A stretch of DNA of 64,000 nucleotides from Pelomonas sp. CA6 (GCF_022549225.1 NZ_JAKZFD010000011.1:124001-188000); one strand, 5' to 3'; numbered from the stretch's first letter, positions 24,370 through 38,206 are shown. Numbers and translations: made by a program. Notes: generated by a model from the sequence alone, not told the origin.

Positions 24370-25443
24370 TCAGCGGGCCAGGGCCCAGGCGATGTGCTCG
24401 GCCAGCAGCGCATCGGCCTGCGGCAGCCGTGCCTGCAGCGCCTCGCGCAGGGCCTGGCGGTCCTCCGGGGCCAGGTCTTGCGCCAGCGCGTTGCCCATCG
24501 CCACGGCGAGGTTGCGGCTCCAGCGCGCATGGCCGATGCGGCGTATCGCCGAGCCCTCGGTGCGGCGCAGGAACTGGGCCTCGTCCCAGGCCCAGAGCTG
24601 CAGCAGGCTGGCGTGGCCCAGCGGCTCGCGCCAGTCGAAGTCCGGCAAGGTGGCGCGCTGGGCGAACTTGTTCCAGGGGCAGACCAGCTGGCAGTCGTCG
24701 CAGCCGTAGATGCGGTTGCCCATCAAGGGACGCAGCGCCTCGGGAATGGGGCCGTCCTGCTCGATGGTCAGGTAGGAGATGCAGCGGCGCGCATCCAGCC
24801 GGTAGGGCGCGAGGATGGCGCCGGTCGGGCAGGCCTGGATGCAGGCGCTGCATTCGCCGCAGTGCGCGCTCAGCGGTTCGGTCTCGGGCAGGGCCAGGTC
24901 CAGATAGATCTCGCCGAGGAAGAACATCGAGCCGCCCTCGCGGTTCAAGATCAGCGTGTGCTTGCCGCGCCACCCCTGGCCGGAGCGGCTGGCCAGCTCC
25001 ACCTCCAGCACCGGGGCCGAGTCGGTGAACACGCGATGCCCCAGCGGCCCGACGACCGCGGCCAGCCGCTCGGCCAGCTGCTGCAGGCGCTGGCGCAGCA
25101 CCTTGTGGTAGTCGCGGCCGCGCGCATAGAGCGACACCTGTGCGCGCAGCGGATCGCGCAGGCCTTGCCACTCCAGGGCCTGCCAGCCTTCGGGCAGCGT
25201 GCGCGGCAGGTAATCCATGCGCGCGGTCAGCACGCTGACCGTGCCCGGCACCAGCTCGGCCGGACGCGCCCGCTTCATGCCATGCGCCGCCATGTAGGCC
25301 ATCTCGCCATGGAAGCCCTGGTCCAGCCAGGCGCGCAACCCCGGTTCGGCACTGGACAAGTCGATACCGGCCACGCCAATCTGTGAGAATCCGAGCTCGC
25401 GCGCCCAGGCCCGCAGCTGCGGCATCAGCGCCGCCGTGGACAT
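24370..25443 (-). CDS. queG: Epoxyqueuosine reductase QueG
   Basis: A 357-residue cobalamin and 2x[4Fe-4S] enzyme for the last step of queuosine synthesis in tRNA. Cluster motifs are CGECSACIQACPTGAI and CDDCQLVCPWNKFA. The N-terminal part shows GIDLSSAEPGLRAWLDQGFHGEMAYMA, typical of QueG. I chose ATG 25443 (MSTAALMPQLRAWARELGFSQIG) because it gives the family N-terminus and leaves a 23-base divergent gap to tsaE; a longer frame would overlap tsaE. The queG-tsaE-amiC neighbourhood is common in betaproteobacteria. Confidence 0.95.
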   Translation of the reverse strand: MSTAALMPQLRAWARELGFSQIGVAGIDLSSAEPGLRAWLDQGFHGEMAYMAAHGMKRARPAELVPGTVSVLTARMDYLPRTLPEGWQALEWQGLRDPLRAQVSLYARGRDYHKVLRQRLQQLAERLAAVVGPLGHRVFTDSAPVLEVELASRSGQGWRGKHTLILNREGGSMFFLGEIYLDLALPETEPLSAHCGECSACIQACPTGAILAPYRLDARRCISYLTIEQDGPIPEALRPLMGNRIYGCDDCQLVCPWNKFAQRATLPDFDWREPLGHASLLQLWAWDEAQFLRRTEGSAIRRIGHARWSRNLAVAMGNALAQDLAPEDRQALREALQARLPQADALLAEHIAWALAR

Positions 25444-25466
25444 CCGCGGCGGACCGCCGTCGGCGG

Positions 25467-26012
25467 ATGGGGGTGGAGACAGGACCTCTGGCACAGCAAG
25501 CATTCCTTCGAATTTTGGTGATTCTAGAAACCCGCGACTACCTCTGGCCCGACGAGGCCGCCTGCGAGCGCTTTGCACAGGCGCTGGCCCACGGCCCCGA
25601 GATCGGCGATGCCTGCATCGAGCTCGAAGGCGGCCTGGGCGCCGGCAAGACCAGCCTGGTGCGCCACCTGCTGCGCGCGCTGGGCGTCACGGGGCGGATC
25701 AAGAGCCCCAGCTACGCCGTCGTCGAGGACTACGCGCCGCCCGCGCTGCAGGGCCGGCCCGCCCATCATTTCGACTTCTACCGCTTCAACGACCCGCGCG
25801 AGTGGGAAGACGCGGGCTTTCGCGAGCTGTTCGCGGCGCCCGGGCTCAAGCTCAGCGAATGGCCGCAGAAAGCCACCGGCATGCTGCCGGTGCCGGACCT
25901 GCGCCTCACGCTGGAGGTGCAGGACGAGCACGCGCGCCGCGTGCACGCCGAAGCCGGCACCGCCCGGGGTCAGGTCTTGCTGCAACACCTGGACCGGGAG
26001 TTCCAGGCATGA
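25467..26012 (+). CDS. tsaE: TsaE, tRNA threonylcarbamoyladenosine ATPase
   Basis: A 181-residue ATPase that works with TsaB and TsaD to make t6A37 on tRNAs reading ANN codons, which include ACA. Walker A is GGLGAGKTSLVRHLL near residue 53, and IKSPSYAVVEDY plus HHFDFYRFNDPREWEDAGFRELF are family blocks. ATG 25467 gives a slightly long N-terminus; an in-frame TTG/GTG nearer LVILETRDYLWPDE is possible. It overlaps amiC by four bases (ATGA). Confidence 0.92.
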   Translation: MGVETGPLAQQAFLRILVILETRDYLWPDEAACERFAQALAHGPEIGDACIELEGGLGAGKTSLVRHLLRALGVTGRIKSPSYAVVEDYAPPALQGRPAHHFDFYRFNDPREWEDAGFRELFAAPGLKLSEWPQKATGMLPVPDLRLTLEVQDEHARRVHAEAGTARGQVLLQHLDREFQA

Positions 26013-27457
26013 CGCGGCCGCAGAAGCACGGCGGCCGCCGCGAGGCGCTGCGCCGCATGGGCGCGCTGGTGCTGGCGATTCCCGTCGTCGCCCGCGCGGC
26101 CGGCCCGCAGGGGCCGACCATCGTCGCGGTGCGCGTCTGGCCGGCGAGCGACTACACCCGCGTCACGCTGGAGTCCGACCGGCCGTTGGCCGCCCGGCAT
26201 TTCCTCACCAGCAATCCCAACCGCCTGGTGATCGACATCGACGGCCTGGAGTTGAGCCCCGGGCTGCGCGAGCTGCTGGGCAAGATCAAGCCGGACGACC
26301 CCTATATCGCCGGTGTGCGCGTCGGCCAGAACCAGCCGCGCGTGGTGCGCATCGTGCTGGACCTGAAACAGCTGGTCGAGCCGCAGATCTTCACCATCGC
26401 GCCGGTCGCGGCCTACAAGAACCGCCTGGTCTTCGACCTCTACCCGGCCCAGGAACGCGACCCGCTGCTGGCGCTGATCCTCGAAAAGGAAACCGCCGAG
26501 CGCGCCGCGGCGCAGTCGGTGCAGGACGCCTTGGGCGAGCTGATCGGACGCATCGAACGCCCCGGCACGCCGGTGGCCAAGGCGCCGGCGCCCGCCCCTG
26601 CCCCCGCCACGACCACGACGCCGCCACCCGCGGCACCGGCCTCCACGCCATCCGCCGCCGGCTCCGCCCCGGCGCCGACTCCGCCCCGTCCCGCAGCGCC
26701 CGCCCCCACGCCCGCGGCGCAGGAGCGGCAGGACAAGCTGGACCGGCTGATCGTCATCGCGATCGACCCCGGCCATGGCGGCGAGGACCCCGGGGCCGTC
26801 GGCCCCAGCGGGCTGCGCGAGAAAGACGTGGTGCTGGCGATCGGCCTGAAGCTGCGCGAACGGCTCAACGCCAACCGCAACATCCGCGTGCTGATGACGC
26901 GCGACGCCGACTTCTTCGTGCCGCTGCATGAACGGGTGCGCAAGGCACAGCGGGTGCAGGCGGATCTCTTCGTCTCCATCCACGCCGACGCCTTCCTGAA
27001 CCCGCAGGCGCGCGGCGCCTCGGTGTTCGCGCTCTCCAGCGGCGGCGCCAGCTCGGCCGCGGCGCGCTGGATGGCGCAGCGCGAGAACGCCGCCGACGCG
27101 GTGGGGGGCGTCAACCTCACGCGCGTCAAGGACACCCAGGTGCTGCGCGCGCTGCTGGACATGAGCACCAGCGCGCAGATCAAGGACAGCCTGAAGCTGG
27201 GCAACGAGGTGCTGGGGCAGATCGGCCGTGTCGGCCGGCTGCACAAGCGTCAGGTGGAACAGGCCGGCTTCGCGGTGCTGAAGGCGCCAGACATCCCGTC
27301 CATCCTGGTCGAGACCGCCTTCATCTCCAACCCCGAGGAAGAGTCCAAGCTGCGCGACCCGGACTACCAGGACCGCATCGTCGAGGCGGTGGCCACCGGC
27401 ATCGCGCGCTATTTCGCGAAGAACCCGCCGCTGGCGCGGCAGCGCTCGCTGGGCTGA
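26009..27457 (+). CDS. amiC: N-acetylmuramoyl-L-alanine amidase AmiC-type
   Basis: A 482-residue periplasmic cell-division amidase. A Tat-like leader (RRMGALVLAIPVVARAAG) is followed by an AMIN septum-targeting domain (about 35-150) and a Pro/Ala/Thr-rich linker (about 190-235). The Amidase_3 zinc domain follows, with AIDPGHGGEDPGAVG, EKDVVLAIG, SIHADAF and LVETAFISNPEEE. It splits septal peptidoglycan so that daughter cells separate, usually under EnvC/NlpD control. Its start overlaps the tsaE stop by four bases. Confidence 0.94.
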   Translation: MTRPQKHGGRREALRRMGALVLAIPVVARAAGPQGPTIVAVRVWPASDYTRVTLESDRPLAARHFLTSNPNRLVIDIDGLELSPGLRELLGKIKPDDPYIAGVRVGQNQPRVVRIVLDLKQLVEPQIFTIAPVAAYKNRLVFDLYPAQERDPLLALILEKETAERAAAQSVQDALGELIGRIERPGTPVAKAPAPAPAPATTTTPPPAAPASTPSAAGSAPAPTPPRPAAPAPTPAAQERQDKLDRLIVIAIDPGHGGEDPGAVGPSGLREKDVVLAIGLKLRERLNANRNIRVLMTRDADFFVPLHERVRKAQRVQADLFVSIHADAFLNPQARGASVFALSSGGASSAAARWMAQRENAADAVGGVNLTRVKDTQVLRALLDMSTSAQIKDSLKLGNEVLGQIGRVGRLHKRQVEQAGFAVLKAPDIPSILVETAFISNPEEESKLRDPDYQDRIVEAVATGIARYFAKNPPLARQRSLG

Positions 27458-27511
27458 ACGGGCTCGGGCGGCCCGTGCCGGTGGCGGGCTTCAGCGCCTG
27501 CGCTTGCCCCT

Positions 27512-28018
27512 TCAGCGCTTGCGCTTGAGCAGCGCCACCCCGGCCAGCGCCAGCGCGGCCAGGCCCAGGCTGCCCGGCTCGGGCAGCTTCTGGGGTTGCG
27601 CGGCGTCGAAGCTGGCGCTCAGGTAGACCTGGCTGGGCAACACCTGATCGCGCCAGCTGAAGGTGGCGGAATGGTCGTCGAAGCTGACCGTCACGCCGCG
27701 CAGCGAGGTCGTGAAGGCCACGCTGCTCAGCGGCCCGCCCAGGTCCAGGCCGGTCAGCGTCAGCGTCACCAGGCCCCCGGTGCAGCTGAAGCCGCAGTAG
27801 CGGCTGCGGCTGCTGATGGAAAAGCCGTTGTCGCTGAAGTCATAGGTCTGGTTGCCGAAGTAGTTGCCCTCCGGACCATCGCCCACCACATGCGTGTGCA
27901 GCCCGTAGTCCAGCGCGCCGGCGCGCAGCTGGATGCCCACGGTCTCGCCCACCAGCCCGGCCTGCGCCGCGCCGCTCAGCACCAGGGCCGCCAGCGCGAC
28001 CATCCGCTTCTTGTTCAT
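27512..28018 (-). CDS. Small exported PEP-CTERM protein
   Basis: A 168-residue protein with signal peptide (KKRMVALAALVLSGAAQA) and a C-terminal PEP-CTERM signal: LPEPGSLGLAALALAGVALLKRKR. The middle is beta-rich (TYDFSDNGFSISS, LVTLTLTGLDLGGPLSSVAF) with two cysteines in CGFSC. The function is unknown; the tail indicates exosortase processing and outer-surface delivery. I chose ATG 28018 because of GGAG upstream; ATGs at 28033 and 28036 are alternatives. It is convergent with amiC. Confidence 0.78.
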   Translation of the reverse strand: MNKKRMVALAALVLSGAAQAGLVGETVGIQLRAGALDYGLHTHVVGDGPEGNYFGNQTYDFSDNGFSISSRSRYCGFSCTGGLVTLTLTGLDLGGPLSSVAFTTSLRGVTVSFDDHSATFSWRDQVLPSQVYLSASFDAAQPQKLPEPGSLGLAALALAGVALLKRKR

Positions 28019-28241
28019 CCCGTTCGACTCCATCATCTTTTTGTCTTTGCCGACCACGGCACCCCGAGGCGGCGCCAAAGGGGAATGCACACGCAAGAAG
28101 CGGGCCGTCTGACGGGTGTCTGCGCGATTGCGTTGTCCTGACAAGGACTTGCCACGGCCCAGGGCGAGGACGGAGACGCCGGGCGGCTGCCGTCTGTCAA
28201 GAAATCCGACAGCCCCCGACGCCTGCGCGCCGGGGCCGCGT

Positions 28242-31583
<3,342 letters not shown>

Positions 31584-31709
31584 TCGCTGGCTTCCCTTTG
31601 ATGGAAAGCGGGCAGCATAGTCCCCCGCGCAGCGGGGTGACAAAGCTCACGGCCGTCTGGCGCCCGGCCGCGGGGGCGCCCCGGCGCGCAGCGTCTGAGC
31701 GGGGTGGAA

Positions 31710-32366
31710 TCAGGCGCCGGCGGCCTGCTTCTCGCGCCGCGCGGCGCGCCAGCCGCCATAGATCGCGATCAGGCCGGGGATCACGATCATCGCCCAGATG
31801 ATCTTGCTCAGATTGGCCTGCACCCAGGGGATGTTGCCGAACATCACGCCGGCCAGCGTCACGCCCACCACCCACAGCAGCGCGCCGCCGATGTTGTACG
31901 CGGTGAAGCGCGCGCGGTTCATCTGCGCGACGCCGGCCACGAAGGGCGCGAAGGTGCGGATGAAGGGCATGAAGCGCGCGATCACGATGGTGATGCCGCC
32001 GTTCTTCTCGTAGAACTCATGCGCGGCGTCGAACGCCCGTCGGTTGAAGAAGCGCGACTGCTCCCACTGGAACACCCGCGGCCCGACGCGCCGACCGATG
32101 CTGTAGTTGCACTGGTCGCCCAGGATGGCGGCGACCAGCAGCACGGTGATCGCCAGTGGCAGGTTCATCACGCCGGCACCGCACAGCGTGCCCACCACGA
32201 AGAGCAGCGAATCACCCGGCAGCAGCGGCATCACGACCAGGCCGGTCTCGACGAACACGATCGCGAACAGCAGCGCATAGACCCAGGCGCCGTACTGCGC
32301 GACAAAGGCCGCGATGTGGCGGTCCACGTGGAGGATGAAATCGATCAGGAAGGCAAGGAGTTCCAT
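31710..32366 (-). CDS. DedA-family membrane protein
   Basis: A 218-residue inner-membrane protein of the DedA/SNARE-associated family. It has LVVMPLLPGDSLLFVVGTLCG, LGDQCNYSIGRRVGPRVF, FARFMPFIRTFAPFVAGVAQM and a C-terminal hydrophobic helix. The conserved Glu/Arg residues in ETGLVVMPLLPGDS and RFMPFIRT are present. Family members are undecaprenyl-phosphate or phospholipid translocases/flippases. Divergent from mutL, 70 bases away. Confidence 0.93.
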   Translation of the reverse strand: MELLAFLIDFILHVDRHIAAFVAQYGAWVYALLFAIVFVETGLVVMPLLPGDSLLFVVGTLCGAGVMNLPLAITVLLVAAILGDQCNYSIGRRVGPRVFQWEQSRFFNRRAFDAAHEFYEKNGGITIVIARFMPFIRTFAPFVAGVAQMNRARFTAYNIGGALLWVVGVTLAGVMFGNIPWVQANLSKIIWAMIVIPGLIAIYGGWRAARREKQAAGA

Positions 32367-32436
32367 GGGCGCGCATTATGTCCGCGCCGCATGGCGCACG
32401 GCGGCGCGGACCGGGCCGCCCTCCTAGAATCCCGCC

Positions 32437-34395
32437 ATGGACCGACAGGACGCCCCGACCCTTGCCCCCCGCCGCGCGATCCGCGAGCTGCCCGACGAAC
32501 TGATCAGCCAGATCGCCGCGGGCGAGGTGGTCGAACGCCCCGCCTCCGTGGTGCGCGAACTGGTGGACAACGCGCTGGATGCCGGCGCCGCCCAGGTGCA
32601 GCTCAAGCTGCTGGCCGGCGGCATCCGCAGCCTGGTCGTCGAGGACGACGGGCTGGGCATCCCCCGCGACGAGCTGCCGCTGGCGATCAAGCGCCACGCC
32701 ACGAGCAAGATCTCCAGCCTCGACGACCTCGAGGCGGTGGCGACGATGGGCTTTCGCGGCGAGGCGCTGGCGGCGGTGTCCTCGGTGGCCGAGCTGTCCA
32801 TCGCGTCGCGCCACCAGGACGAGCCCCATGCCTGGCGCCTGGACGCGCGCAGCGGCGAGCTGCAGCCCGCGGCACGGGCGCGCGGCACCAGCGTGGAGGT
32901 GCGCGAGCTCTTTTTCAACACCCCGGCGCGGCGCAAGTTCCTCAAGACCGAGAGCACCGAGCTGGCGCATTGCCTGGAGGCCCTGCGCCGCCATGCGCTG
33001 GCGCGCCCCGACGTGGGCTTCGCCGCCTGGCACGAAGGCAAGCTGGTGGACCAGTGGCGCATCGCCCCGGCGGCGCAGCGCATCGCCGAGGTGCTGGGCG
33101 AGGACTTCGTCGAGCACAGCCGAGAACTGGCGGCGCAGGCCGGGCCGCTGACGCTGCGCGGCCGCGTCGGCCTGCCCGAGGCCGCGCGCAGCCGCGCCGA
33201 CATGCAGTACGTCTACGTCAACGGCCGCTATGTGCGCGACAAGCTGATCGCCCACGCGATCCGTTCCGCCTTCGACGACCAGCTGCATGGCAGCCGCCAG
33301 CCCAGCTATGTGCTGTTCCTGGACATCGCGCCGGAGCTGGTCGACGTCAATGTGCACCCGACCAAGATCGAGGTGCGCTTCCGCGACGGCCGCGAAATCC
33401 ACCAGCATGTGCGCCGCGCAGTGCAGGCCGCGCTGGCGCTGTCGCGCGCCGACGCGCCTGCCGGGCCCGAGGCCGCGTCCACCGACGCCGAGACGCCGGG
33501 CGCCCTGCCCGCAGGCCCCCTGGGGGCGCCGACCACCACCGCCTCCGCCCGCCCCTGGTCCGGCACGCCGGCCTGGGACCGCCCGGCCGTGCAGGAATCC
33601 CGTGCCGGCTATGCCGGCGGCGGTGGCTGGAACGCCGCGGCGGGGTCGAGCTGGCGCCCACCCACGCCCACCAGCGCGCAGACCGCGCTGGCGCTGGAGC
33701 AGGCCCAGGCCTTGTACGCGCCGCAGACACCGGCCCGGCCGGCCATGCCCCCCCTCGCGGGCGCCGTGGAGGACGCCGCGCCGCAGCCGCTGCCGGCCGG
33801 CGACTGGCCGCTGGGCCGCGCCATCGCGCAGATCCAGGGCGTGTATGTGCTGGCCGAGAATGCCCAGGGCCTCGTCATCGTGGACATGCATGCCGCCCAC
33901 GAACGCGTGGTCTACGAACGGCTCAAGGCCGCGTTGGCGGCGCAGGGCGAGGCGCGCATCGAGGCCCAGCCGCTGCTGATCCCGGTCACCTTCGCCGCCA
34001 CGCCCACCGAGATCGCCACCGCCGAGGCGCAGGGCGAAACGCTGCGACGCCTGGGCCTGGACATCGCGCCGCTGTCGGCCAAGGTGCTGGCCGTGCGCGA
34101 GCGGCCCGCGCTGCTGGCCGGCGGCGACGTCATCGAACTGGCGCGCAGCGTGCTGGCCGAGCTGGCGCAGTTCGACGCCAGCCATGCCATCGAGCGCGCC
34201 CAGCACGAAATCCTCGCCACCATGGCCTGCCATGGCGCGGTGCGGGCCAACCGCCAGCTCACCCTGGATGAGATGAACGCGCTGCTGCGCGACATGGAGC
34301 GCACCGAGCGCGCCGATCAGTGCAACCACGGCCGGCCGACCTGGCGCCAGCTCACCATGCGCGAGCTGGACGCGCTGTTCCTGCGCGGCCGTTGA
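32437..34395 (+). CDS. mutL: DNA mismatch repair protein MutL
   Basis: A 652-residue MutL. The GHKL ATPase half has [31 protein letters not shown] and [16 protein letters not shown] Pro/Ala-rich linker (about 330-430) precedes the dimerisation half. The latter contains [15 protein letters not shown], matching the D(Q/M)HA(X)2E(X)4E endonuclease motif, so the protein is expected to nick DNA, as in MutH-lacking bacteria. Downstream is a pseudouridine synthase and miaA; mutL-miaA linkage is widespread. Confidence 0.96.
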   Translation: MDRQDAPTLAPRRAIRELPDELISQIAAGEVVERPASVVRELVDNALDAGAAQVQLKLLAGGIRSLVVEDDGLGIPRDELPLAIKRHATSKISSLDDLEAVATMGFRGEALAAVSSVAELSIASRHQDEPHAWRLDARSGELQPAARARGTSVEVRELFFNTPARRKFLKTESTELAHCLEALRRHALARPDVGFAAWHEGKLVDQWRIAPAAQRIAEVLGEDFVEHSRELAAQAGPLTLRGRVGLPEAARSRADMQYVYVNGRYVRDKLIAHAIRSAFDDQLHGSRQPSYVLFLDIAPELVDVNVHPTKIEVRFRDGREIHQHVRRAVQAALALSRADAPAGPEAASTDAETPGALPAGPLGAPTTTASARPWSGTPAWDRPAVQESRAGYAGGGGWNAAAGSSWRPPTPTSAQTALALEQAQALYAPQTPARPAMPPLAGAVEDAAPQPLPAGDWPLGRAIAQIQGVYVLAENAQGLVIVDMHAAHERVVYERLKAALAAQGEARIEAQPLLIPVTFAATPTEIATAEAQGETLRRLGLDIAPLSAKVLAVRERPALLAGGDVIELARSVLAELAQFDASHAIERAQHEILATMACHGAVRANRQLTLDEMNALLRDMERTERADQCNHGRPTWRQLTMRELDALFLRGR

Positions 34396-34469
34396 GGATT
34401 CCGGGCGCGCCCGCGCGGCGGGCCCGGGGTGGGCATGGTCCAATACGGCCTGAAGCAAAGAGACCCCCC

Positions 34470-35663
34470 ATGGCCACGCTGACCCTGAAGAAAAAGAACA
34501 AGCCCGCTGCCGAAGGCAGCAGCAGCGCGACGCCGCGCCGCGCACCCGTGCGCGGCACCGGCGTGTCGCGCACCCGCCCGACGCTGAAGCAGGCCCAGGC
34601 CGAGCGCGCCGAGCGCCAGGCCGCCTTCGAGCAGCGCCGCGCCGACGAGGCCCTGACCCAACGCCGCAACGAACGGTCGCCCCGCCCCGGCGACCCGCGT
34701 GCCGCGAAGCCGGGCCGGCCCGAGCGCGCCGCCCCCGCGGGCCGGCCGCAACGCGAGCCGCGTGCCCAGCCGCAGGCGCGTGCCGAGCGCCCCCCCGCGC
34801 CGGCGCAGCGACCGCCCCGGCAGGTCCCCCCGGCCACCGCCGAGGCCCGCCCCCGCCGCAGCAGCTGGGACGACGCGCCGGCCGCCCCCGAGGGCACGCA
34901 GGAACAGGGCGAACGCCTGTCCAAGCGCATGGGCGAACTGGGCCTGGCCTCGCGCCGCGAGGCCGATGAATGGATCGCCGCCGGCTGGGTGCGCGTCGAC
35001 GGCCAGCCCGCCCGGCTGGGCCAGCGCGTGGGCCCCGACGCCCGCATCGAGGTCGACCCGGCCGCCCGCGAACAGCAGGCCCAGCGCGTCACCATCCTGC
35101 TGCACAAGCCCATCGGCTATGTCTCCGGCCAGGCCGAGGACGGCTACGAGCCCGCCTCCGTGCTCGTCAAGGCCGACAGCCATTGGGGCGAGGACCCCTC
35201 CGGCATCCGTTGGGCCCCGGGCCATGGCCGCGGGCTGGCCCCCGCGGGCCGGCTGGACATCGACTCCACCGGGCTGCTGGTGCTGACCCAGGACGGTCGC
35301 ATCGCCAAGCACCTGATCGGCGAGGACTCCGAGGTCGAGAAGGAATACCTGGTGCGCGTCGCGCTGCTGAACGGCGACGCCGACCGGCCCGCGCAGGAGC
35401 AGCTGCCGCCGGATGCCGTGCAGCAGCTGTGCCATGGCCTGACGCTGGACGGCGTGCAGCTGCGCCCGGCCAAGGTCAGCTGGGCCAACGAGGACCAGCT
35501 GCGCTTCGTGCTGCGCGAGGGCCGCAAGCGCCAGATCCGCCGCATGTGCGAACTGGTGGGCCTGAAGGTGCTGGCGCTCAAGCGCGTGCGCATCGGCCGT
35601 ATCCCGCTGGGCGCGCTGCCTGCGGGCCAGTGGCGCTACCTGGCGCCCTGGGAGCGCTTCTGA
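34470..35663 (+). CDS. RluB/RluF-type rRNA pseudouridine synthase
   Basis: A 397-residue enzyme. The first 145 residues are an Arg/Pro/Ala-rich, probably disordered extension. An S4 RNA-binding domain follows ([30 protein letters not shown]). The catalytic domain has the Asp in [18 protein letters not shown], then [29 protein letters not shown]. It isomerises uridine in 23S rRNA; RluF (U2604) and RluB (U2605) are the closest types and I cannot separate them by eye. It ends where the miaA frame begins. Confidence 0.9.
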   Translation: MATLTLKKKNKPAAEGSSSATPRRAPVRGTGVSRTRPTLKQAQAERAERQAAFEQRRADEALTQRRNERSPRPGDPRAAKPGRPERAAPAGRPQREPRAQPQARAERPPAPAQRPPRQVPPATAEARPRRSSWDDAPAAPEGTQEQGERLSKRMGELGLASRREADEWIAAGWVRVDGQPARLGQRVGPDARIEVDPAAREQQAQRVTILLHKPIGYVSGQAEDGYEPASVLVKADSHWGEDPSGIRWAPGHGRGLAPAGRLDIDSTGLLVLTQDGRIAKHLIGEDSEVEKEYLVRVALLNGDADRPAQEQLPPDAVQQLCHGLTLDGVQLRPAKVSWANEDQLRFVLREGRKRQIRRMCELVGLKVLALKRVRIGRIPLGALPAGQWRYLAPWERF

Positions 35664-35713
35664 GCGCGCCCGCGACCGCCGCCGCCGCTCAGCAGGCCGA
35701 GGGCCGCCCCACC

Positions 35714-36673
35714 GTGGCCGCGCTGGTGCCGCTGTGCATCGCCGGCCCGACGGGTTGCGGCAAGACCGCCGCGGCGCTGCAGCTGGCGCAACAGCTGCCG
35801 GTGGAGGTCATCAGCGTGGACTCCGCCCTGGTGTTCCGCGGCATGGACATCGGCACGGCCAAGCCCACGGCCGCCGAGCGGGCCGCCGTGCCGCATCACC
35901 TGATCGACATCCTCGAGCCCACGCAGAGCTATTCCGCGGCCCAGTTCGTGCGCGACGTGCAGGCCCTGGTGCCGCAGATCCAGGCACGCGGCGCGCGGCC
36001 CTTGCTGGTCGGCGGCACCATGCTGTACTTCAAGGCCTTGTTCGAGGGCCTGTCCGATCTGCCCGAGGCGGACGCGCGGCTGCGCGCCGAGCTGGACGCC
36101 GACGCCGCGCGCCTGGGCTGGCCCGCGATGCATGCGCGGCTGGCCCAGCTGGACCCCGACACCGCGGCGCGCCTGGCGCCGGCCGATTCGCAGCGCATCC
36201 AGCGCGCGCTGGAGGTCTGCCTGCTCAGCGGCGAGCCGATGTCGGTCCTGCTGGCGCGCTCGCGCGCGCAGGCGGCCGCGCCGTCCCACTGGCCGCTGAT
36301 CTCGCTGGAACCCCCCGACACCCCTGCGGGACGCGCCTGGCTGCACCGCCGGCTCGAAGCCCGCTTTGCCCAGATGATCCACGACGGCCTGGTCGATGAA
36401 GTGCGTCGCTTGCGCGCGCGCGGCGACCTCCATCCCGGCCTGCCGTCCATGCGCTGCGTGGGCTATCGCCAGACCTGGGAGCTGCTGGACAGCGGCGCGG
36501 ATGCCGTCGACCTCGCGCTGCTGCAGGAACGCGGCAGCGCCGCGACCCGCCAACTCGCCAAGCGCCAGATCACCTGGCTGCGCAGCATGCCGCAGCGCCA
36601 GGTGGTCGACGCCCAGGCCGCCGACGCGCCACAGCAGCTCGCGCGGCTGGCGGGGCGGGCTTGTAGAGAATAA
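35714..36673 (+). CDS. miaA: tRNA dimethylallyltransferase MiaA
   Basis: About 319 residues. It transfers a dimethylallyl group to A37 of tRNAs reading UNN codons. It shows [18 protein letters not shown] (P-loop), [65 protein letters not shown] and [14 protein letters not shown]. No ATG lies upstream; GTG 35714 gives the normal N-terminus. A CTG at 35660 would overlap the previous stop (CTGA) and has GGGAG upstream, so a longer product is possible. The gene ends immediately before a tandem repeat array. Confidence 0.9.
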   Translation: MAALVPLCIAGPTGCGKTAAALQLAQQLPVEVISVDSALVFRGMDIGTAKPTAAERAAVPHHLIDILEPTQSYSAAQFVRDVQALVPQIQARGARPLLVGGTMLYFKALFEGLSDLPEADARLRAELDADAARLGWPAMHARLAQLDPDTAARLAPADSQRIQRALEVCLLSGEPMSVLLARSRAQAAAPSHWPLISLEPPDTPAGRAWLHRRLEARFAQMIHDGLVDEVRRLRARGDLHPGLPSMRCVGYRQTWELLDSGADAVDLALLQERGSAATRQLAKRQITWLRSMPQRQVVDAQAADAPQQLARLAGRACRE

Positions 36674-36684
36674 AGAAGCCCCCC

Positions 36685-37172
36685 GTCCAGGGGGTACCCT
36701 GGCCGGCCCCCCGAGGGGGCGGCGATGCTCGCGGGGCGTGCCCCGCTCGCACATCGCCAGGCGGGCCGGCTTGGGGCGGCCCGGCGCTCGGCCCCAGGAA
36801 TACGCCCCCTCGTCCAGGGAGTACCCTGGCCGGCCCCCCGCGGGGACGGCGATGCTCGCGGGGTTCCCCCGCTCGCACATCGCCAGGCGGGCCGGCTTGG
36901 GGCGGCCCGGCGCTCGGCCCCAGCAATACACCCCCCTCGTCCAGGGAGTACCCTGGCCGGTCCCCCACGGGGACGGCGATGCTCGCGGGGGTTCCCCCGC
37001 TCGCACATCGCCAAGCGGGCCGGCTTGGGGCGGCCCGGCGCTCGGCAGATCGTCGTGCCCCTCGTCCAGGGAGTACCCTGGCCGGTCCCCCACGGGGACG
37101 GCGATGCTCGCGGGGGTTCCCCCGCTCGCACATCGCCAAGCGGGCCGGCTTGGGGCGGCCCGGCGCTCGGCC
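36685..37172. repeat. Four tandem copies of a ~127-bp GC-rich unit
   Basis: Units begin with GTCCAGGG(G/A)GTACCCTGG at 36685, 36812, 36939 and 37065 (spacing 127, 127, 126), each ending near CCCGGCGCTCGG. Every unit contains a near-palindrome, GCGATGCTCGCGGGG...CCCCGCTCGCACATCGC, able to fold as a long hairpin, and a second one around CAGGG(A/G)GTACCCTG. Copies differ by a few bases, with copies 3 and 4 the most alike. No credible gene lies within; frames on both strands are Arg/Pro/Gly-rich by composition. It could act as a terminator array after miaA, a REP-type element, or a protein/topoisomerase site. Confidence 0.9.
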
Positions 37173-37389
37173 CGAAATACTCTTGGCACGGCTGGGCTGT
37201 GCGGCGAGGCTTGCGGCGTTAGGTTGCGAGCCTTGGCAGCGAGGTGGGGCATGAGGCCCGATGTGGAGTCGAGCCGTACTCGGCGAGCGACTTAAAGCCG
37301 GAGTGCTGGAGTTGCCCGGGTGGTGGTCGGGCCGATACTCGGGGCCCAGCGTGGTACTCGGTCAAATCGTATTCAGGGCCCTCTTCTTT

Positions 37390-37424
37390 GGTTACTTTCT
37401 TCTGGGCCCCAGAAGAAAGTGACC
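37390..37424. repeat. 35-bp palindromic REP-like element
   Basis: GGTTACTTTCTTCTGGG and CCCAGAAGAAAGTGACC are 17-base arms around a single C, with one G-T mismatch. It is AT-richer than its surroundings. Elements of this kind (GTTACTTTCTT... / ...AAGAAAGTAAC) are scattered through Burkholderiales intergenic regions; here it could also stop transcription from either side. Confidence 0.75.
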
Positions 37425-37462
37425 CGGCTGCCGGGCCGGGACCCGGCGGGCTCTGCGCCCCG

Positions 37463-37517
<55 letters not shown>

Positions 37518-37555
37518 GCAAGAAGTAGCCCCCGCCAGTTCACCCACAAAGAAAG

Positions 37556-38206
37556 ATGCCCCCACAGCCCGTCCTCACCGCCCAGCATCTGAGCAAACGC
37601 TACGGCCCCCAGCGCCTGTTCGAGAACCTTTCGCTGCAACTGGCCCGCGGCGAGATGCTCGCACTGCTGGGCGAATCCGGCAGCGGCAAGTCCACGCTGC
37701 TGAACTGCCTGGCCGGGCTGGAGCCGCTGGACGCCGGCCAGGTGCTCATCGAAGGCCGGGACATGGCGGCGCTGAACGAGGAGGCCCAGGCCGCGCTGCG
37801 CCGCGAACGGCTGGGCTTCGTCTTCCAGGCCTTCCACGTATTGCCGCACCTGAACGTGCAGGACAACGTCGCGCTGCCGCTGCTGCTGCAGGGCCGCCCC
37901 GACCCGGCACGCGTGGCCGAGATGCTGGCCGCGGTGGAACTGGACCGCCATGCGCGCCACATGCCGCGCCAGATGTCCGGCGGACAGCTGCAGCGCGTCG
38001 CGATCGCGCGTGCGCTGGTGCACCGGCCGGCGCTGGTGCTGGCCGACGAGCCCACCGGCAACCTCGACGCCCGCCATGCCGACCAGGTGATGCAGCTGCT
38101 GCGAACGCAACTGCGCGAACAGGGCGCGGCCTGCCTGCTGGTGACGCACTCCCAGCAGGCCGCCGCGCTGGCGGACCGGCGCCTGCAGATGGAAGCGCTG
38201 GCCTAG
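37556..38206 (+). CDS. ABC transporter ATPase, LolD/MacB-like
   Basis: A 216-residue nucleotide-binding subunit. It has Walker A GESGSGKST, the Q-loop in FVFQAFHVLPHLNVQDNVALPLLL, signature MSGGQLQRVAIARAL, Walker B LVLADEPTGNLD and the H-switch VTHS. The FQAFHLLPHLTVxENV pattern marks the LolD/MacB/AttE type that works with FtsX-like permeases rather than classical transporters. It is followed at once by the permease (one-base gap), then an AttH-like protein. The Shine-Dalgarno is weak; a hexamer array sits just upstream. Confidence 0.93.
   Translation: MPPQPVLTAQHLSKRYGPQRLFENLSLQLARGEMLALLGESGSGKSTLLNCLAGLEPLDAGQVLIEGRDMAALNEEAQAALRRERLGFVFQAFHVLPHLNVQDNVALPLLLQGRPDPARVAEMLAAVELDRHARHMPRQMSGGQLQRVAIARALVHRPALVLADEPTGNLDARHADQVMQLLRTQLREQGAACLLVTHSQQAAALADRRLQMEALA

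Noticed and set aside
36685-37172. CRISPR array
   Set aside because: The units are about 127 bp, contiguous, and lack distinct short repeats with unique spacers; no cas genes are near.
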